From the NCBI GenBank assembly GCA_018064665.1, contig JAGHUV010000002.1, positions 16,254 to 80,253 of the forward strand: 64,000 nt of DNA, written 5' to 3'. The notes below the pieces were generated by a model. It made no database searches. It had not been told where the DNA came from and saw only the letters and a program-made list of their open reading frames with translations. Position numbers and translations under genes: made by a program. This DNA is from Candidatus Crickella caballi. GTDB taxonomy: Bacteria; Bacillota; Clostridia; Peptostreptococcales; Anaerovoracaceae. Below, one piece after another: positions 1 through 8,358 of this stretch. How positions within the stretch are numbered: position 1 is the first letter of the stretch; every line of letters starts with the position of its first letter.

Positions 1-1322
1 TCGACTGGAAGCTTCTGGCTATATCACTGGCGGCAACGATGCTTTGCTCGATGGGAGCTACATGGGTATCCGTTTCGGCGGATTTCAAAGAAGCACCGTC
101 TGAGCTCATCAGACCGAAGACACCGAGCGCAGGTAAGAGAATATTGCTTGAGCGAATCAAACCTGTATGGAATCACCTGAGCTTCCTGTATAAAGTATCG
201 ATGCGTAATATCTTCAGATACAAGAAGCGCTTCTTTATGATGGTTCTCGGAGTGAGCGGATGCACAGCACTTCTAATTGCGGGAATCGGCATTAACACGA
301 CGATATCGCGAGTTGCGGAGTATCAGTTCGGCGAGGTTTCGCTTTACGATTATCAGCTTATTTTCAGCAAGAACATGGACGCGGACAGACAGGCGGATTT
401 TATGAAGTTTGCAGAGAAAGAGACCGATGGACGAGTGGGAGATGTGCTCTTCCTGCATTCCGCAAATCTTGACGCGTACAATGGTAAGAAGAAAATCGAA
501 GCGACCTGCGTTGCGACAGACAGCGCTGATTTTGGCCGTTATATAAATCTGCATTACGGAAGTGAAGAGCTTCCGTACCCGGGCGACGGGGAATGTATCA
601 TAGTTCGCAAGGTTCAGAAGGAGCTTGGAGCGAATATTGGCGATGAGATCACCCTCAAGGAAGGCTACCGGGATATGACCGTCAAGGTCGCCGGAATTTG
701 CGATTATTATGTAGGCGAAGTGGTCTTTATGAACAATTCGACCTATGAGGCGGGTATGGGCAAAAAGCCTGAGATAAAGACGGCTTATGTTCTGGCGCCG
801 AGCGGGTCGGATGAGGTTGCGACTAGAGAGATAGCAACTGCCGCAGGACAGTATGATGATGTTGCAGCAGTATCTGTTAATCTTGATACTATAGACGTTG
901 TAGACAAGATGATGGAGAGCCTTAAGGCGATAGTATTCGTAGTAATTCTGTGTGCAGGACTTCTGGCTTTCATCGTTCTGTTCAACCTTACGAATATCAA
1001 TATTACGGAAAGAATAAGAGAAATAGCAACGATCAAGGTGCTGGGCTTTAATCAGCTTGAAACCTCGCAGTATGTTTTCAGAGAGAACATTTTCCTGACT
1101 GCAATTGCGGCGCTTGTGGGAATTCCTCTGGGCAACTGGTTATTGCGTTTCGTAATAGATAATATCGTAGTAAGTATGATATACTTTCAACCGAGATTAA
1201 AACCTGCAGACTATGTGATCGCGGTTGTGCTGACCTTCGTCTTCGCATTGATAGTTAATCTCGCAATGCAGAAAAGACTTAGAGATGTCAGTATGACGGA
1301 ATCACTTAAATCAATAGAATAG
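1..1322 (+). CDS. FtsX/MacB-family ABC transporter permease, C-terminal part (5' end outside window)
   Basis: This is the C-terminal part of an integral-membrane ABC permease of the FtsX/MacB family. The frame is open from the first complete codon at position 3, so the start lies before the window; about 440 residues are visible. A hydrophobic segment opens the fragment, followed by a soluble linker, a membrane helix just after the basic patch RYKKRFF, a roughly 200-residue extracytoplasmic domain and three C-terminal helices. The loop RIREIATIKVLGF is typical of FtsX-type permeases. Family members work with a separate MacB/LolD-like ATPase and export lipids or peptides or act as sensors; the substrate cannot be read here and the ATPase is not in view. 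The cyclophilin gene starts 11 bases after the stop. Confidence 0.85.
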   Translation, partial: DWKLLAISLAATMLCSMGATWVSVSADFKEAPSELIRPKTPSAGKRILLERIKPVWNHLSFLYKVSMRNIFRYKKRFFMMVLGVSGCTALLIAGIGINTTISRVAEYQFGEVSLYDYQLIFSKNMDADRQADFMKFAEKETDGRVGDVLFLHSANLDAYNGKKKIEATCVATDSADFGRYINLHYGSEELPYPGDGECIIVRKVQKELGANIGDEITLKEGYRDMTVKVAGICDYYVGEVVFMNNSTYEAGMGKKPEIKTAYVLAPSGSDEVATREIATAAGQYDDVAAVSVNLDTIDVVDKMMESLKAIVFVVILCAGLLAFIVLFNLTNINITERIREIATIKVLGFNQLETSQYVFRENIFLTAIAALVGIPLGNWLLRFVIDNIVVSMIYFQPRLKPADYVIAVVLTFVFALIVNLAMQKRLRDVSMTESLKSIE

Positions 1323-1333
1323 AGGTAATTAAA

Positions 1334-1813
1334 ATGAAAACATTCACAATCGAAATGGAAGCCGGCGGAATCATGAAGGGCGAGCTCTATGAGGATATCG
1401 CACCTAAGACGGTTGCAAACTGGGAGAAGTTAGCCAATGAAGGCTTCTATGATGGACTTATTTTCCATAGAGTAATTCCTGGCTTCATGATCCAGGGAGG
1501 ATGCCCTAACGGGAACGGAATGGGCGGTCCGGGATATACGATCGAAGGTGAGTTCACAATGAACGGCTTCAGAAATGATCTCAGGCACGAGAGAGGCGTC
1601 CTTTCAATGGCAAGGGCTATGGATCCTGATTCTGCGGGATCACAGTTCTTCATAATGACCACGACCTCGCCGCATCTTGACGGACAGTACGCAAGCTTTG
1701 GCCGCGTAACTGAGGGAATGGAGGTTGCTGACGAAATCGTAAGCCAGAGAAGAAACAGAATGGACAAGCCTCTTGTTGATCAGGTTATTAAATCAATCAG
1801 AGTAGAAGGATAA
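1334..1813 (+). CDS. ppiB: Cyclophilin-type peptidyl-prolyl cis-trans isomerase
   Basis: A 159-residue single-domain cyclophilin that would catalyse cis-trans isomerisation of prolyl peptide bonds in folding proteins. Visible family blocks are FHRVIPGFMIQGG (with the catalytic Arg), GSQFFIM and HLDGQYASFGRVTEG, in the usual order and spacing. There is no signal peptide, so it is cytoplasmic. The length matches small bacterial cyclophilins. The start ATG is preceded by AGAGGTAATTAAA, giving a reasonable ribosome binding site. It lies 11 bases after the permease gene and 8 bases before the diguanylate cyclase gene, so the three are probably co-transcribed, although no functional link is apparent. 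Confidence 0.95.
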   Translation: MKTFTIEMEAGGIMKGELYEDIAPKTVANWEKLANEGFYDGLIFHRVIPGFMIQGGCPNGNGMGGPGYTIEGEFTMNGFRNDLRHERGVLSMARAMDPDSAGSQFFIMTTTSPHLDGQYASFGRVTEGMEVADEIVSQRRNRMDKPLVDQVIKSIRVEG

Positions 1814-1821
1814 TAAAGGAA

Positions 1822-2937
1822 ATGGAACCCAGAAGAGGAAAAGCTCAGGAAACAAAGCTGACACTTGAATTGTTAAGGCAGCTGCTCAGACGCGATGCCA
1901 AGCTTGAGGCGTCGCTTAAACAGGATCTCAGGATCAAGACTTTTGCTGCAAGCTTTCTTGCGGCTGTAGCACTCGTTCTGACGATCTTGAACATTGTAAA
2001 GGGATATACCATAATGACGATCGCTACAGGTATTCTGGTAGCAGGGTTTACTTCGGCGGCTGTTATAGTCGGTAAGTATAAGAACAGAGACCTGGCTATG
2101 AGAATCATGGCATTTATGGTAATGTTCATGTTTACATTCTTTGCATTGGGCGCGAAGAATGAGGGCTTTGCGATCCTGTGGATAATGCTGGTCCCGCTTC
2201 TGTCTTCATATATTCTTAATGCAAGAATGGGACTGATGCTGTCGTGCTACTTTGAACTGCTGCTGATAATAATGTTCTATACTCCATGCAGGAATTTCTT
2301 CGAGGGAAGCTACAGCGAAACTTTTATGATTCGATTCCCTATTCTCTATCTGGCAACTCTGGTTGCATCATACGTAATGATTTTGCACAGAGAAATCTAC
2401 GCTTCACGCGTTGAGAGAATGGCATATTATGATGGCTTTACAGGCCTTGCCAACAGAAGAAAGTATGAGGAAGTCATAAATGAAATTGCGGAAGTTGACA
2501 GAATAGCTGCTTCGGAAGGAAAGAAAAGCCCTTATGCAGATGTTTCGGTAATCGTAATCGATGTTAACGGACTTAAGGCTATTAATGACAGCGTAGGACA
2601 TGATGCCGGTGATGAACTTATCAGAGGAGCAGCAAGCTGTGTCAGCAGGTCATTCCTTAAATCGATTGTCGTTGCCCGTACCGGAGGAGATGAATTCTGT
2701 GTTATTACAGATGCAGATGAGAAATCATTGAGGGAGCAGTTTGATAACTGCAATACATATATGAAAGCGTGGAAGGGAAAATATTCCGACAGCCTGTCGA
2801 TGTCATTCGGTCTTGCAAGCAGCAATGCTTATCCGGGTGAAAGTATAAGAACACTGGTTAAGCTGGCAGATAATGACATGTATAAGAATAAGGCTGCATA
2901 TTACAATACGTCCGAGCATGACAGAAGAAGGAGGTAG
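1822..2937 (+). CDS. Membrane-bound GGDEF diguanylate cyclase
   Basis: A 371-residue protein with about six membrane helices in residues 40-195 and a cytoplasmic GGDEF domain in residues 200-365. The active-site loop reads ARTGGDEF, a full consensus, and the upstream VIDVNGLKAINDSVGHDAGD block carries the metal- and substrate-binding residues, so it should make cyclic di-GMP from two GTP. The allosteric I-site (RxxD five residues before GGDEF) is absent, so product inhibition at that site is not expected. No sensory domain beyond the membrane region is recognisable, so the signal is unknown. The stop codon is two bases before the likely start of dsdA, and that gene's ribosome binding site lies inside this gene's last codons. 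Confidence 0.92.
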   Translation: MEPRRGKAQETKLTLELLRQLLRRDAKLEASLKQDLRIKTFAASFLAAVALVLTILNIVKGYTIMTIATGILVAGFTSAAVIVGKYKNRDLAMRIMAFMVMFMFTFFALGAKNEGFAILWIMLVPLLSSYILNARMGLMLSCYFELLLIIMFYTPCRNFFEGSYSETFMIRFPILYLATLVASYVMILHREIYASRVERMAYYDGFTGLANRRKYEEVINEIAEVDRIAASEGKKSPYADVSVIVIDVNGLKAINDSVGHDAGDELIRGAASCVSRSFLKSIVVARTGGDEFCVITDADEKSLREQFDNCNTYMKAWKGKYSDSLSMSFGLASSNAYPGESIRTLVKLADNDMYKNKAAYYNTSEHDRRRR

Positions 2938-2939
2938 TG

Positions 2940-4235
2940 ATGAGCGCGTACCTTGAGAAGCTTAAGAATGCTGAAGAAGTTGTCTGGATCAACCCTGAGA
3001 AGCTAACTGCTGAGGAGGGCCTTGCACGTATTGAATTCAGCGAAGCGGATATTGATGATGCAGCTGCAAGACTTGTAAGATTTGCACCGCTTATCGAGAA
3101 AATGTTTCCGGAAACCTCAGAGACGGGCGGAATAATTGAGTCACCACTGACTGAGATAGAAGCGATGAAGGATGTGCTCAATGCGGAGGGAGCCGAGCTT
3201 GAAGGCAGACTTTTCCTGAAAAGGGACAGTGATCTTAAGGTGTCAGGATCTGTTAAGGCAAGAGGCGGAATCTATGAAGTACTTAAGCATTCTGAAGACC
3301 TTGCTATCGAGTCGGGCCTTCTTACAGGTTATGATGACGATTATACAAAGCTTGCTTCTGATGAGGCCCGCGAGTTTTTCAGCAGATATAAGATTCAGGT
3401 AGGCTCGACCGGAAACCTGGGCATGAGCATAGGAATAATGTCAGCTGCACTTGGATACAATGCCATTGTACATATGTCGATGGACGCAAAGCAGTGGAAG
3501 AAAGATCTTCTGCGCCAGCGCGGTGCAACTGTAATCGAGTATGACGGAGATTACGGTGCAGCTGTTGTACAGGGAAGAACGGAGTCTGATGCGGATCCGA
3601 TGAGCTATTTTGTCGATGATGAGAACTCTTCGGCGCTGTTCCTGGGATATGCTGTTGCAGCCAAGAGAATAGAGGCACAGTTCAAGGAACAGGGCGTAAC
3701 TGTTGACGATGAGCATCCTCTGTTTGTATATATCCCATGCGGTGTCGGTGGTGCTCCGGGCGGAGTAACTTTCGGAATGAAGGTCGTTTTCGGAGACAAT
3801 GCACATTGCTTCTTCGTGGAGCCTACACAGTGTCCTTGCATGGTAGTAGGACTTGAGACAGGAAAGATGTCGGACATCTGCGTTCAGGATATAGGTCTGA
3901 CAGGATTGACAGAGGCTGACGGACTTGCTGTAGGCAGGCCTTCCGGTCTTGTTTCAAGATTCATGAAGCTGCTTCTCAGCGGAGAATTTACGGTGGATGA
4001 TGAGAAACTCAATCCGTACCTCAGGAAGCTGTGGAAGAACGAAGGAATCTATATTGAGCCAAGTGCTTGTGCGACCTTTATCGGACCTGCAAGAATGTGT
4101 TCGAGCACAGAGGGAAAGAAATATATTGCAGATAATGAATTAGAGGCTAAGATGGCTAACGCAACTCATGTTGTATGGGCTACGGGCGGATCTATGGTAC
4201 CTCAGGAAATCAGGGAGAAGCTTTTAAATGAATAA
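2940..4235 (+). CDS. dsdA: D-serine dehydratase (D-serine ammonia-lyase)
   Basis: A 431-residue fold-type II PLP enzyme that converts D-serine to pyruvate and ammonia. The PLP lysine is in SGSVKARGG and the phosphate-binding loop is GSTGNLGMSIG; a second glycine-rich stretch, PCGVGGAPGG, follows at about residue 265. Size and order match DsdA (about 440 residues) rather than the shorter threonine dehydratases. I prefer ATG 2940 over the GTG at 2937, because AAGGAGG at 2928-2934 is then five bases away. In an anaerobe it may serve D-serine detoxification or amino-acid fermentation. It overlaps the next gene by eight bases, which suggests translational coupling. Confidence 0.93.
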   Translation: MSAYLEKLKNAEEVVWINPEKLTAEEGLARIEFSEADIDDAAARLVRFAPLIEKMFPETSETGGIIESPLTEIEAMKDVLNAEGAELEGRLFLKRDSDLKVSGSVKARGGIYEVLKHSEDLAIESGLLTGYDDDYTKLASDEAREFFSRYKIQVGSTGNLGMSIGIMSAALGYNAIVHMSMDAKQWKKDLLRQRGATVIEYDGDYGAAVVQGRTESDADPMSYFVDDENSSALFLGYAVAAKRIEAQFKEQGVTVDDEHPLFVYIPCGVGGAPGGVTFGMKVVFGDNAHCFFVEPTQCPCMVVGLETGKMSDICVQDIGLTGLTEADGLAVGRPSGLVSRFMKLLLSGEFTVDDEKLNPYLRKLWKNEGIYIEPSACATFIGPARMCSSTEGKKYIADNELEAKMANATHVVWATGGSMVPQEIREKLLNE

Positions 4236-4605
4236 TGATTTCAGTAAGGATGAAGTGCTGATTCTCAGGAATATGAATGCGATTGCCGATAATTTCCCAT
4301 GGGAGGGCAGGAAGGCAATTGCTATGGCAGCTGAATACTTCTCGGTTGAGGGTATTGATGCAGACATTATGAGAATGAAGGAGTGCGAGGAAATTATCAG
4401 AAACAATACACGTTTTCTGTCTCCGTTCAGAGGTCATCTCAAGATGGTGCTCATATGTCAGATGTATGATAAGGAAAATCCGGAGGAATTTTTCTTCAGC
4501 ATTCAGGAAGAGGGTGCTGAGCATTATCTGGAGAAGCTTCTTGAAGAGGATGATATTTTCGCTGAATTCCTCAGAGGCGCAATGCACGCAGATATATTCG
4601 CATAG
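4228..4605 (+). CDS. Small protein of unknown function, coupled to dsdA
   Basis: A 125-residue acidic, soluble protein without signal peptide or membrane segment. Its start overlaps the end of dsdA by eight bases and the next gene begins 13 bases downstream, so it is almost certainly translated as part of this operon. The central part (NTRFLSPFRGHLKMVLICQ) recalls the N-terminal section of DUF4003 proteins as I remember them, but those are more than twice as long, so this would be a short version. It is mostly alpha-helical by eye. No catalytic motif is visible. A role connected with D-serine or the neighbouring transporter is only a guess from position. Confidence 0.75.
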   Translation: MNNDFSKDEVLILRNMNAIADNFPWEGRKAIAMAAEYFSVEGIDADIMRMKECEEIIRNNTRFLSPFRGHLKMVLICQMYDKENPEEFFFSIQEEGAEHYLEKLLEEDDIFAEFLRGAMHADIFA

Positions 4606-4617
4606 GGAGATTTGCCA

Positions 4618-5424
4618 TTGAATACACCGAGTGAAATTGTAAGTAACTATATGACGATCGGAAAGGGCAAATGCGCTCTGCCGACATGGAAGCTGCTGGT
4701 TCTCGGTATACTTGCAGGCCTGTTTATCGGTCTGGCAGGACTGGGGGCAACAACAGCAGCTGTTTCAATTTCGCTTGCTTCAGTGTCCAAATTGGTCGGA
4801 GCGTGTATATTCCCGGCTGGTCTTATTATGGTGGTAATTGCCGGAAGCGAGCTTTTTACCGGCAATTGTCTGCTTGTGATTCCCCTGCTTGAGGGTGAGA
4901 TCAAAGCGGCTGCGATGCTCAGAAATTGGATGTTTGTATATATCGGCAATTTCATCGGAAGCATTGCTGTTGCAGCAGGTGCGGTTTATAGCCACCAGCT
5001 TTCTCTGTTTGGAGGAGCAATGTCTACTGCTGTAATCTCAACGGCTGTAGCAAAGTGTTCGATGACTTTCGGAGAGGCACTGCTCAAGGGTGTTTTCTGC
5101 AATATTCTGGTTTGCATAGCTGTATGGCTCGGTATGGCGGCCAAAGAGGTTTCGGGTAAGATTCTCGGAATATTCTGGCCTATTATGCTTTTCGTATTAT
5201 GCGGATTTGAGCACAGTGTTGCCAATATGTATTACATAGGCGCGGGCTTGTTTGCTCTGGGCAATCCGGATTATCTGGCAGCGGCCGGAGCAGCCGGTAT
5301 AGAGACGAGCGCTTTGACATGGTGCAACTTCTTCACAGCTAACCTTTTGCCCGTGACAATAGGCAACATTATCGGTGGTGGAGTGGTAGCGGCTGCATAT
5401 TGGGCTTGCTATAGAAAGAAATAA
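4618..5424 (+). CDS. Formate/nitrite transporter (FocA/NirC) family channel
   Basis: A 268-residue integral membrane protein with six hydrophobic helices, the size and pattern of the pentameric FNT channels that pass formate, nitrite or hydrosulfide. Family-like stretches are GLFIGLAGLGATTA in helix 1, AGSELFTGN in helix 2 and NIIGGG near the end. Two TTG starts are possible (4612 and 4618); AGGGAGA at 4604-4610 is seven bases from 4618 and only one from 4612, so 4618 is chosen. In a fermenting anaerobe formate export is the likeliest role, which would fit the following hydrogenase-regulator gene, but the substrate is not determined by sequence reading alone. Confidence 0.9.
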   Translation: MNTPSEIVSNYMTIGKGKCALPTWKLLVLGILAGLFIGLAGLGATTAAVSISLASVSKLVGACIFPAGLIMVVIAGSELFTGNCLLVIPLLEGEIKAAAMLRNWMFVYIGNFIGSIAVAAGAVYSHQLSLFGGAMSTAVISTAVAKCSMTFGEALLKGVFCNILVCIAVWLGMAAKEVSGKILGIFWPIMLFVLCGFEHSVANMYYIGAGLFALGNPDYLAAAGAAGIETSALTWCNFFTANLLPVTIGNIIGGGVVAAAYWACYRKK

Positions 5425-5427
5425 AAA

Positions 5428-5457
5428 ATTTGTACTGACAAAAATATTTGTACTGAC
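5428..5457 (+). repeat. 18-bp-period direct repeat
   Basis: The 12-mer ATTTGTACTGAC occurs at 5428-5439 and again at 5446-5457. The first copy with its 3' flank also reads as a short inverted repeat, TTTGT-ACTG-ACAAA. It sits just after the transporter stop codon and before an intrinsic terminator and the hydrogenase-regulator gene. It could be a paired protein-binding site or two -35-like boxes; nothing distinguishes these. Confidence 0.6.
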
Positions 5458-5518
5458 GCCCGAAGGTTTAACTGAGGGGAAAGGCAATGACATCAGATTT
5501 ATATATGCTGTTATTTTG

Positions 5519-5543
5519 ATGCGCCTTTCACAGGCGCATTTTG
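5519..5543 (+). terminator. Intrinsic terminator between FNT gene and regulator
   Basis: ATGCGCCT, a five-base loop and AGGCGCAT, followed by TTTTGATTT. The eight-base-pair perfect stem and T-rich tail look like a rho-independent terminator; it ends 18 bases before the regulator start, so it could also act as an attenuator for that gene. Confidence 0.7.
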
Positions 5544-5560
5544 ATTTAAAGGAGTATAGG

Positions 5561-5806
5561 ATGGAGACAAGACTTGCAATAATCGGTATTATCGTCGAGG
5601 ACCGTAAAGCATCAGAGCAGATCAATGTGCTGCTCAGTGAATTTGCAGAATACATCAAAGGGCGCATGGGACTGCCTTACGAGGAGAGAAATGTTTCGGT
5701 CATAAGCGTCGTGATTGATGCGCCGATGGATGCCATAAGCACGCTTTCGGGTAAACTGGGAGCACTGCCCGGCGTAAGCACTAAGACTGTTTATTCAAAA
5801 AAATAA
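5561..5806 (+). CDS. TM1266-family putative iron-only hydrogenase system regulator
   Basis: An 81-residue protein that begins METRLAIIGIIVEDRKAS and ends in STKTVYSKK, matching the small ACT-like TM1266 family annotated as a putative regulator of [FeFe]-hydrogenase systems. Members are usually found beside the maturases HydE, HydF and HydG; none of those is in this window. An in-frame upstream extension to 5516 exists, but AAAGGAG at 5548-5554 supports ATG 5561. It is preceded by a terminator hairpin and followed 32 bases later by a lipoprotein of an ABC importer, which may be its partner operon. How the family acts is not established to my knowledge. Confidence 0.85.
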   Translation: METRLAIIGIIVEDRKASEQINVLLSEFAEYIKGRMGLPYEERNVSVISVVIDAPMDAISTLSGKLGALPGVSTKTVYSKK

Positions 5807-5838
5807 AAATAGTAAATAAAAAACAGGAGGGAAGAAAT

Positions 5839-6810
5839 ATGAAGAAAATGTATAAGAAATTATCAGTACTGCTGCTGATACTTTCGATGCTGGCTGTTTC
5901 GATGCTGACGGCCTGCGGAAATTCGACTGAGCTCTCGGATAAAGTTAAGCTTGGCACCTTGAACGGACCGACAGGAATGGGCCTTATAGATCTGCAGGAT
6001 AATGAAAATATCCGGATGGATACCTATCAGGCACCTGACGAGCTCGTGCAGAAGCTGATAAGCGGAGATGTTGATGTTGCATGTCTTCCATCAAACATGG
6101 GCGCAGTCCTCAATGCCAAAACAGACGGCGATGTTGTTGTTCTGACGACGGTGGTAAATGGAGTTCTCTGGCTGCTTGAGAATGAGGGAGACGGTGAGCT
6201 TTCAGCTCAGTCAATGGAAGAGCTCAAGGGCAAAACTATTTTCGCAAGCGGCAAGGGCGGTACTCCTGAATATGTACTTCAGGCACTTCTCGAAAATGCC
6301 GGTCTGAAGATGGGTGAAGACGTAAAGGTCGAGTGGCTTGATGCACATGCAGATGTTGCACAGAAGCTTATGGCAACAGAGGGTGCTTTCGCACTTCTGC
6401 CTGAACCATTTGCATCAACAGTACTGAGTAAGAATGAAAAAGTCGAGGTTGCTGTGGATATCAATGATGCATGGAATCAGATGACAGGTCAGGAGCTGCC
6501 GATGGGGATACTTATTGCTAAGAAAGAGTTTGCAGAAAGCAGAGCGGACGATGCTGACACGCTTCTTACACTTGTAGAGGCATCGGTTGAAGACGTTAAG
6601 GGAGCTTCTGAGGAAGTGATCGGAAAGATCATTGATGTGGGGTTCATGGATAATGCAGTGCTTTGCGAGGATACTATCCCAAGGCTTTCACTGACTTGCC
6701 TTTCTTCAGAGGAGAACAGGGAAACGCTGACAGCTTTCTACGAGATTCTGTATAAATGCAATCCTGCTGCAGTAGGCGGCAAGATGCCTGAAGAGTCGCT
6801 GTTCTATTAG
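5839..6810 (+). CDS. Lipoprotein solute-binding protein of an ABC importer (NMT1/SsuA-like)
   Basis: A 323-residue lipoprotein. A lysine-rich start, hydrophobic core and lipobox LTAC (Cys about residue 29) show a lipidated, surface-anchored protein. The rest has the two-lobe pattern of NitT/TauT/THI5-like binding proteins, with conserved pieces such as GDVDVACLPSNMGAVL and KGKTIFASGKGGTPEY. AGGAGGG lies 11 bases before the ATG. It should capture a small organic or sulfur- or nitrogen-containing ligand and hand it to the permease-ATPase encoded 54 bases downstream. The ligand is not evident; aminopyrimidine, sulfonate and similar compounds are used by relatives. Confidence 0.88.
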   Translation: MKKMYKKLSVLLLILSMLAVSMLTACGNSTELSDKVKLGTLNGPTGMGLIDLQDNENIRMDTYQAPDELVQKLISGDVDVACLPSNMGAVLNAKTDGDVVVLTTVVNGVLWLLENEGDGELSAQSMEELKGKTIFASGKGGTPEYVLQALLENAGLKMGEDVKVEWLDAHADVAQKLMATEGAFALLPEPFASTVLSKNEKVEVAVDINDAWNQMTGQELPMGILIAKKEFAESRADDADTLLTLVEASVEDVKGASEEVIGKIIDVGFMDNAVLCEDTIPRLSLTCLSSEENRETLTAFYEILYKCNPAAVGGKMPEESLFY

Positions 6811-6864
6811 TACTTAGTCAGGCACACAAACAGCTTAAATACAGATAAAGACAAAGCAATTCAA

Positions 6865-8280
6865 ATGAACAAAAAGCTGAAATGGATTTTAATAAGCATA
6901 TTCTGGCTTCTGCTGTGGCAGGCGATATCGATGCTTGTGGGCAGCAGCCTGCTTCTTCCGGGACCATGGGAAACGGCAAGAGGTTTATTTGCTCTGCTTG
7001 CAGATGGCAAGTTCTATGCAGATGTGACGGCAACTGTCGGAAGATGTCTTCTGGCAATTCTGCTGTCACTGGCAGCCGGCTTTTTGTTGTCCATTCTTGC
7101 TTACAGAAACAGAGCGATAAGGGACATCCTTTCACTGCCTGTGGCATTGTTCAAGACGGTACCTGTAATGGCTGTTGCGATATATATGCTGCTTCTTCTT
7201 TCTGCGGGGAATGTCCCGGTGCTGGTATGCTGGGTAATGTGTTTCCCTATTGTCTATACAAATTTACTGACGGGTCTCGATAACCTTGATGCAGAAGTGC
7301 TTGAGATGGCAGATGCTTATGAGATAACAGGAAAAAGGAGAATGCGGTTCGTATATATTCCGGCTCTTTTCCCGTACTTCAAATCAGCGGCAAGCATTAT
7401 TGCGGGAATGTCCTGGAAGGCAGTTGTTACGGCTGAGGTGCTTTCCGTACCGCAGTTTTCACTGGGATATGAGCTTATGAATTCCAAATACTACCTGAAT
7501 ACGGATCTGCTCTTTGCATACGTTGCTGTCATTATTCTGATAAGCATGCTTTTTGAGAAACTCATAGTAAAGCTCCTCAAGCGTATGGAACCTCGCGAGT
7601 ATGAAGGCAGCAGAATTATTAAAACAAATAAAGCTCATGCTGAAGCTGCGCGGGACGTGCACACTGACGATAGGCAAGAGAACGCAGACATCATTGCACC
7701 ACGCATAGAGCTTCGGAATATCAGCAAATCCTATGCTGATAAGAAGGTGCTTGAAGACTTCAATATGGTCATTGAGTCGGGCAAAGTGACGGCTCTCATG
7801 GGCGCTTCGGGAATCGGAAAAACAACAGTTGGCAGACTGATTTGTCGAAGGGAAGAACCTGACGGCGGAGAATTAATTTTTAGTGATGAGACAAGCATTT
7901 CAGTACTGTTCCAGGAAGACAGACTTCTGCCATGGCTCAATGTATTTGACAACATAGCTATCGTTCTCGATAATACAGATAGAGTGTCAAAGATACTAAG
8001 CGCTGTCGGGCTGGGCAGTGAACTGAGCAAGCTTCCTTCACAGCTATCAGGCGGAATGTGCAGAAGGCTTGCAATTGCCAGGGCTTTCGCATATGCCGAA
8101 GACAAGAGCGCCGGTCTGCTAATTGCGGATGAGGCGTTCAGAGGCCTTGATGACGAAACAAGAAACAGCGTTATCGAGAGAGTCTGGAAAACGGGAATTG
8201 CCGGAAGGACAGCGCTTCTCATCACTCATTCCAAAGAGCTGGCCAAAGAGCTGGCTGATGATATTGTTTGCTTGAACTGA
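6865..8280 (+). CDS. Fused ABC importer permease and ATPase
   Basis: A 471-residue protein joining two importer parts that are normally separate. Residues 1-240 form a six-helix permease of the SsuC/ThiX type with the cytoplasmic EAA-like loop (ADAYEITGKRRMRFVYIPAL). A charged linker at about 240-272 leads to an ATPase in residues 273-471: Walker A GASGIGKTTVGR, Q-loop VLFQEDRLLPW, signature LSGGMCRRLAIARA, Walker B LLIADEAFRGLDD and switch histidine in LLITHS. The ATPase is short (about 200 residues). A homodimer would give a complete importer with the preceding binding protein. No good Shine-Dalgarno precedes ATG 6865. The frame is continuous across the junction and codon use is uniform, so this is a genuine fusion in the given sequence. 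Confidence 0.88.
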   Translation: MNKKLKWILISIFWLLLWQAISMLVGSSLLLPGPWETARGLFALLADGKFYADVTATVGRCLLAILLSLAAGFLLSILAYRNRAIRDILSLPVALFKTVPVMAVAIYMLLLLSAGNVPVLVCWVMCFPIVYTNLLTGLDNLDAEVLEMADAYEITGKRRMRFVYIPALFPYFKSAASIIAGMSWKAVVTAEVLSVPQFSLGYELMNSKYYLNTDLLFAYVAVIILISMLFEKLIVKLLKRMEPREYEGSRIIKTNKAHAEAARDVHTDDRQENADIIAPRIELRNISKSYADKKVLEDFNMVIESGKVTALMGASGIGKTTVGRLICRREEPDGGELIFSDETSISVLFQEDRLLPWLNVFDNIAIVLDNTDRVSKILSAVGLGSELSKLPSQLSGGMCRRLAIARAFAYAEDKSAGLLIADEAFRGLDDETRNSVIERVWKTGIAGRTALLITHSKELAKELADDIVCLN

Positions 8281-8358
8281 AGAGCCGGCTGACAAAATTA
8301 CTTATTAAATAAAATTGTTTGTTAAGAATGCTTACATAAAGATTGGCGGTGAGATGTA

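Noticed and set aside
2937-2942. GTG at 2937 as dsdA start
   Set aside because: ATG 2940 has better spacing from AAGGAGG and is the stronger codon.
5458-5518. Riboswitch in front of the TM1266 gene
   Set aside because: I compared it by eye with glycine, fluoride, THF, preQ1, guanidine and Mn types and found no match; only the terminator hairpin and the direct repeat are supported.
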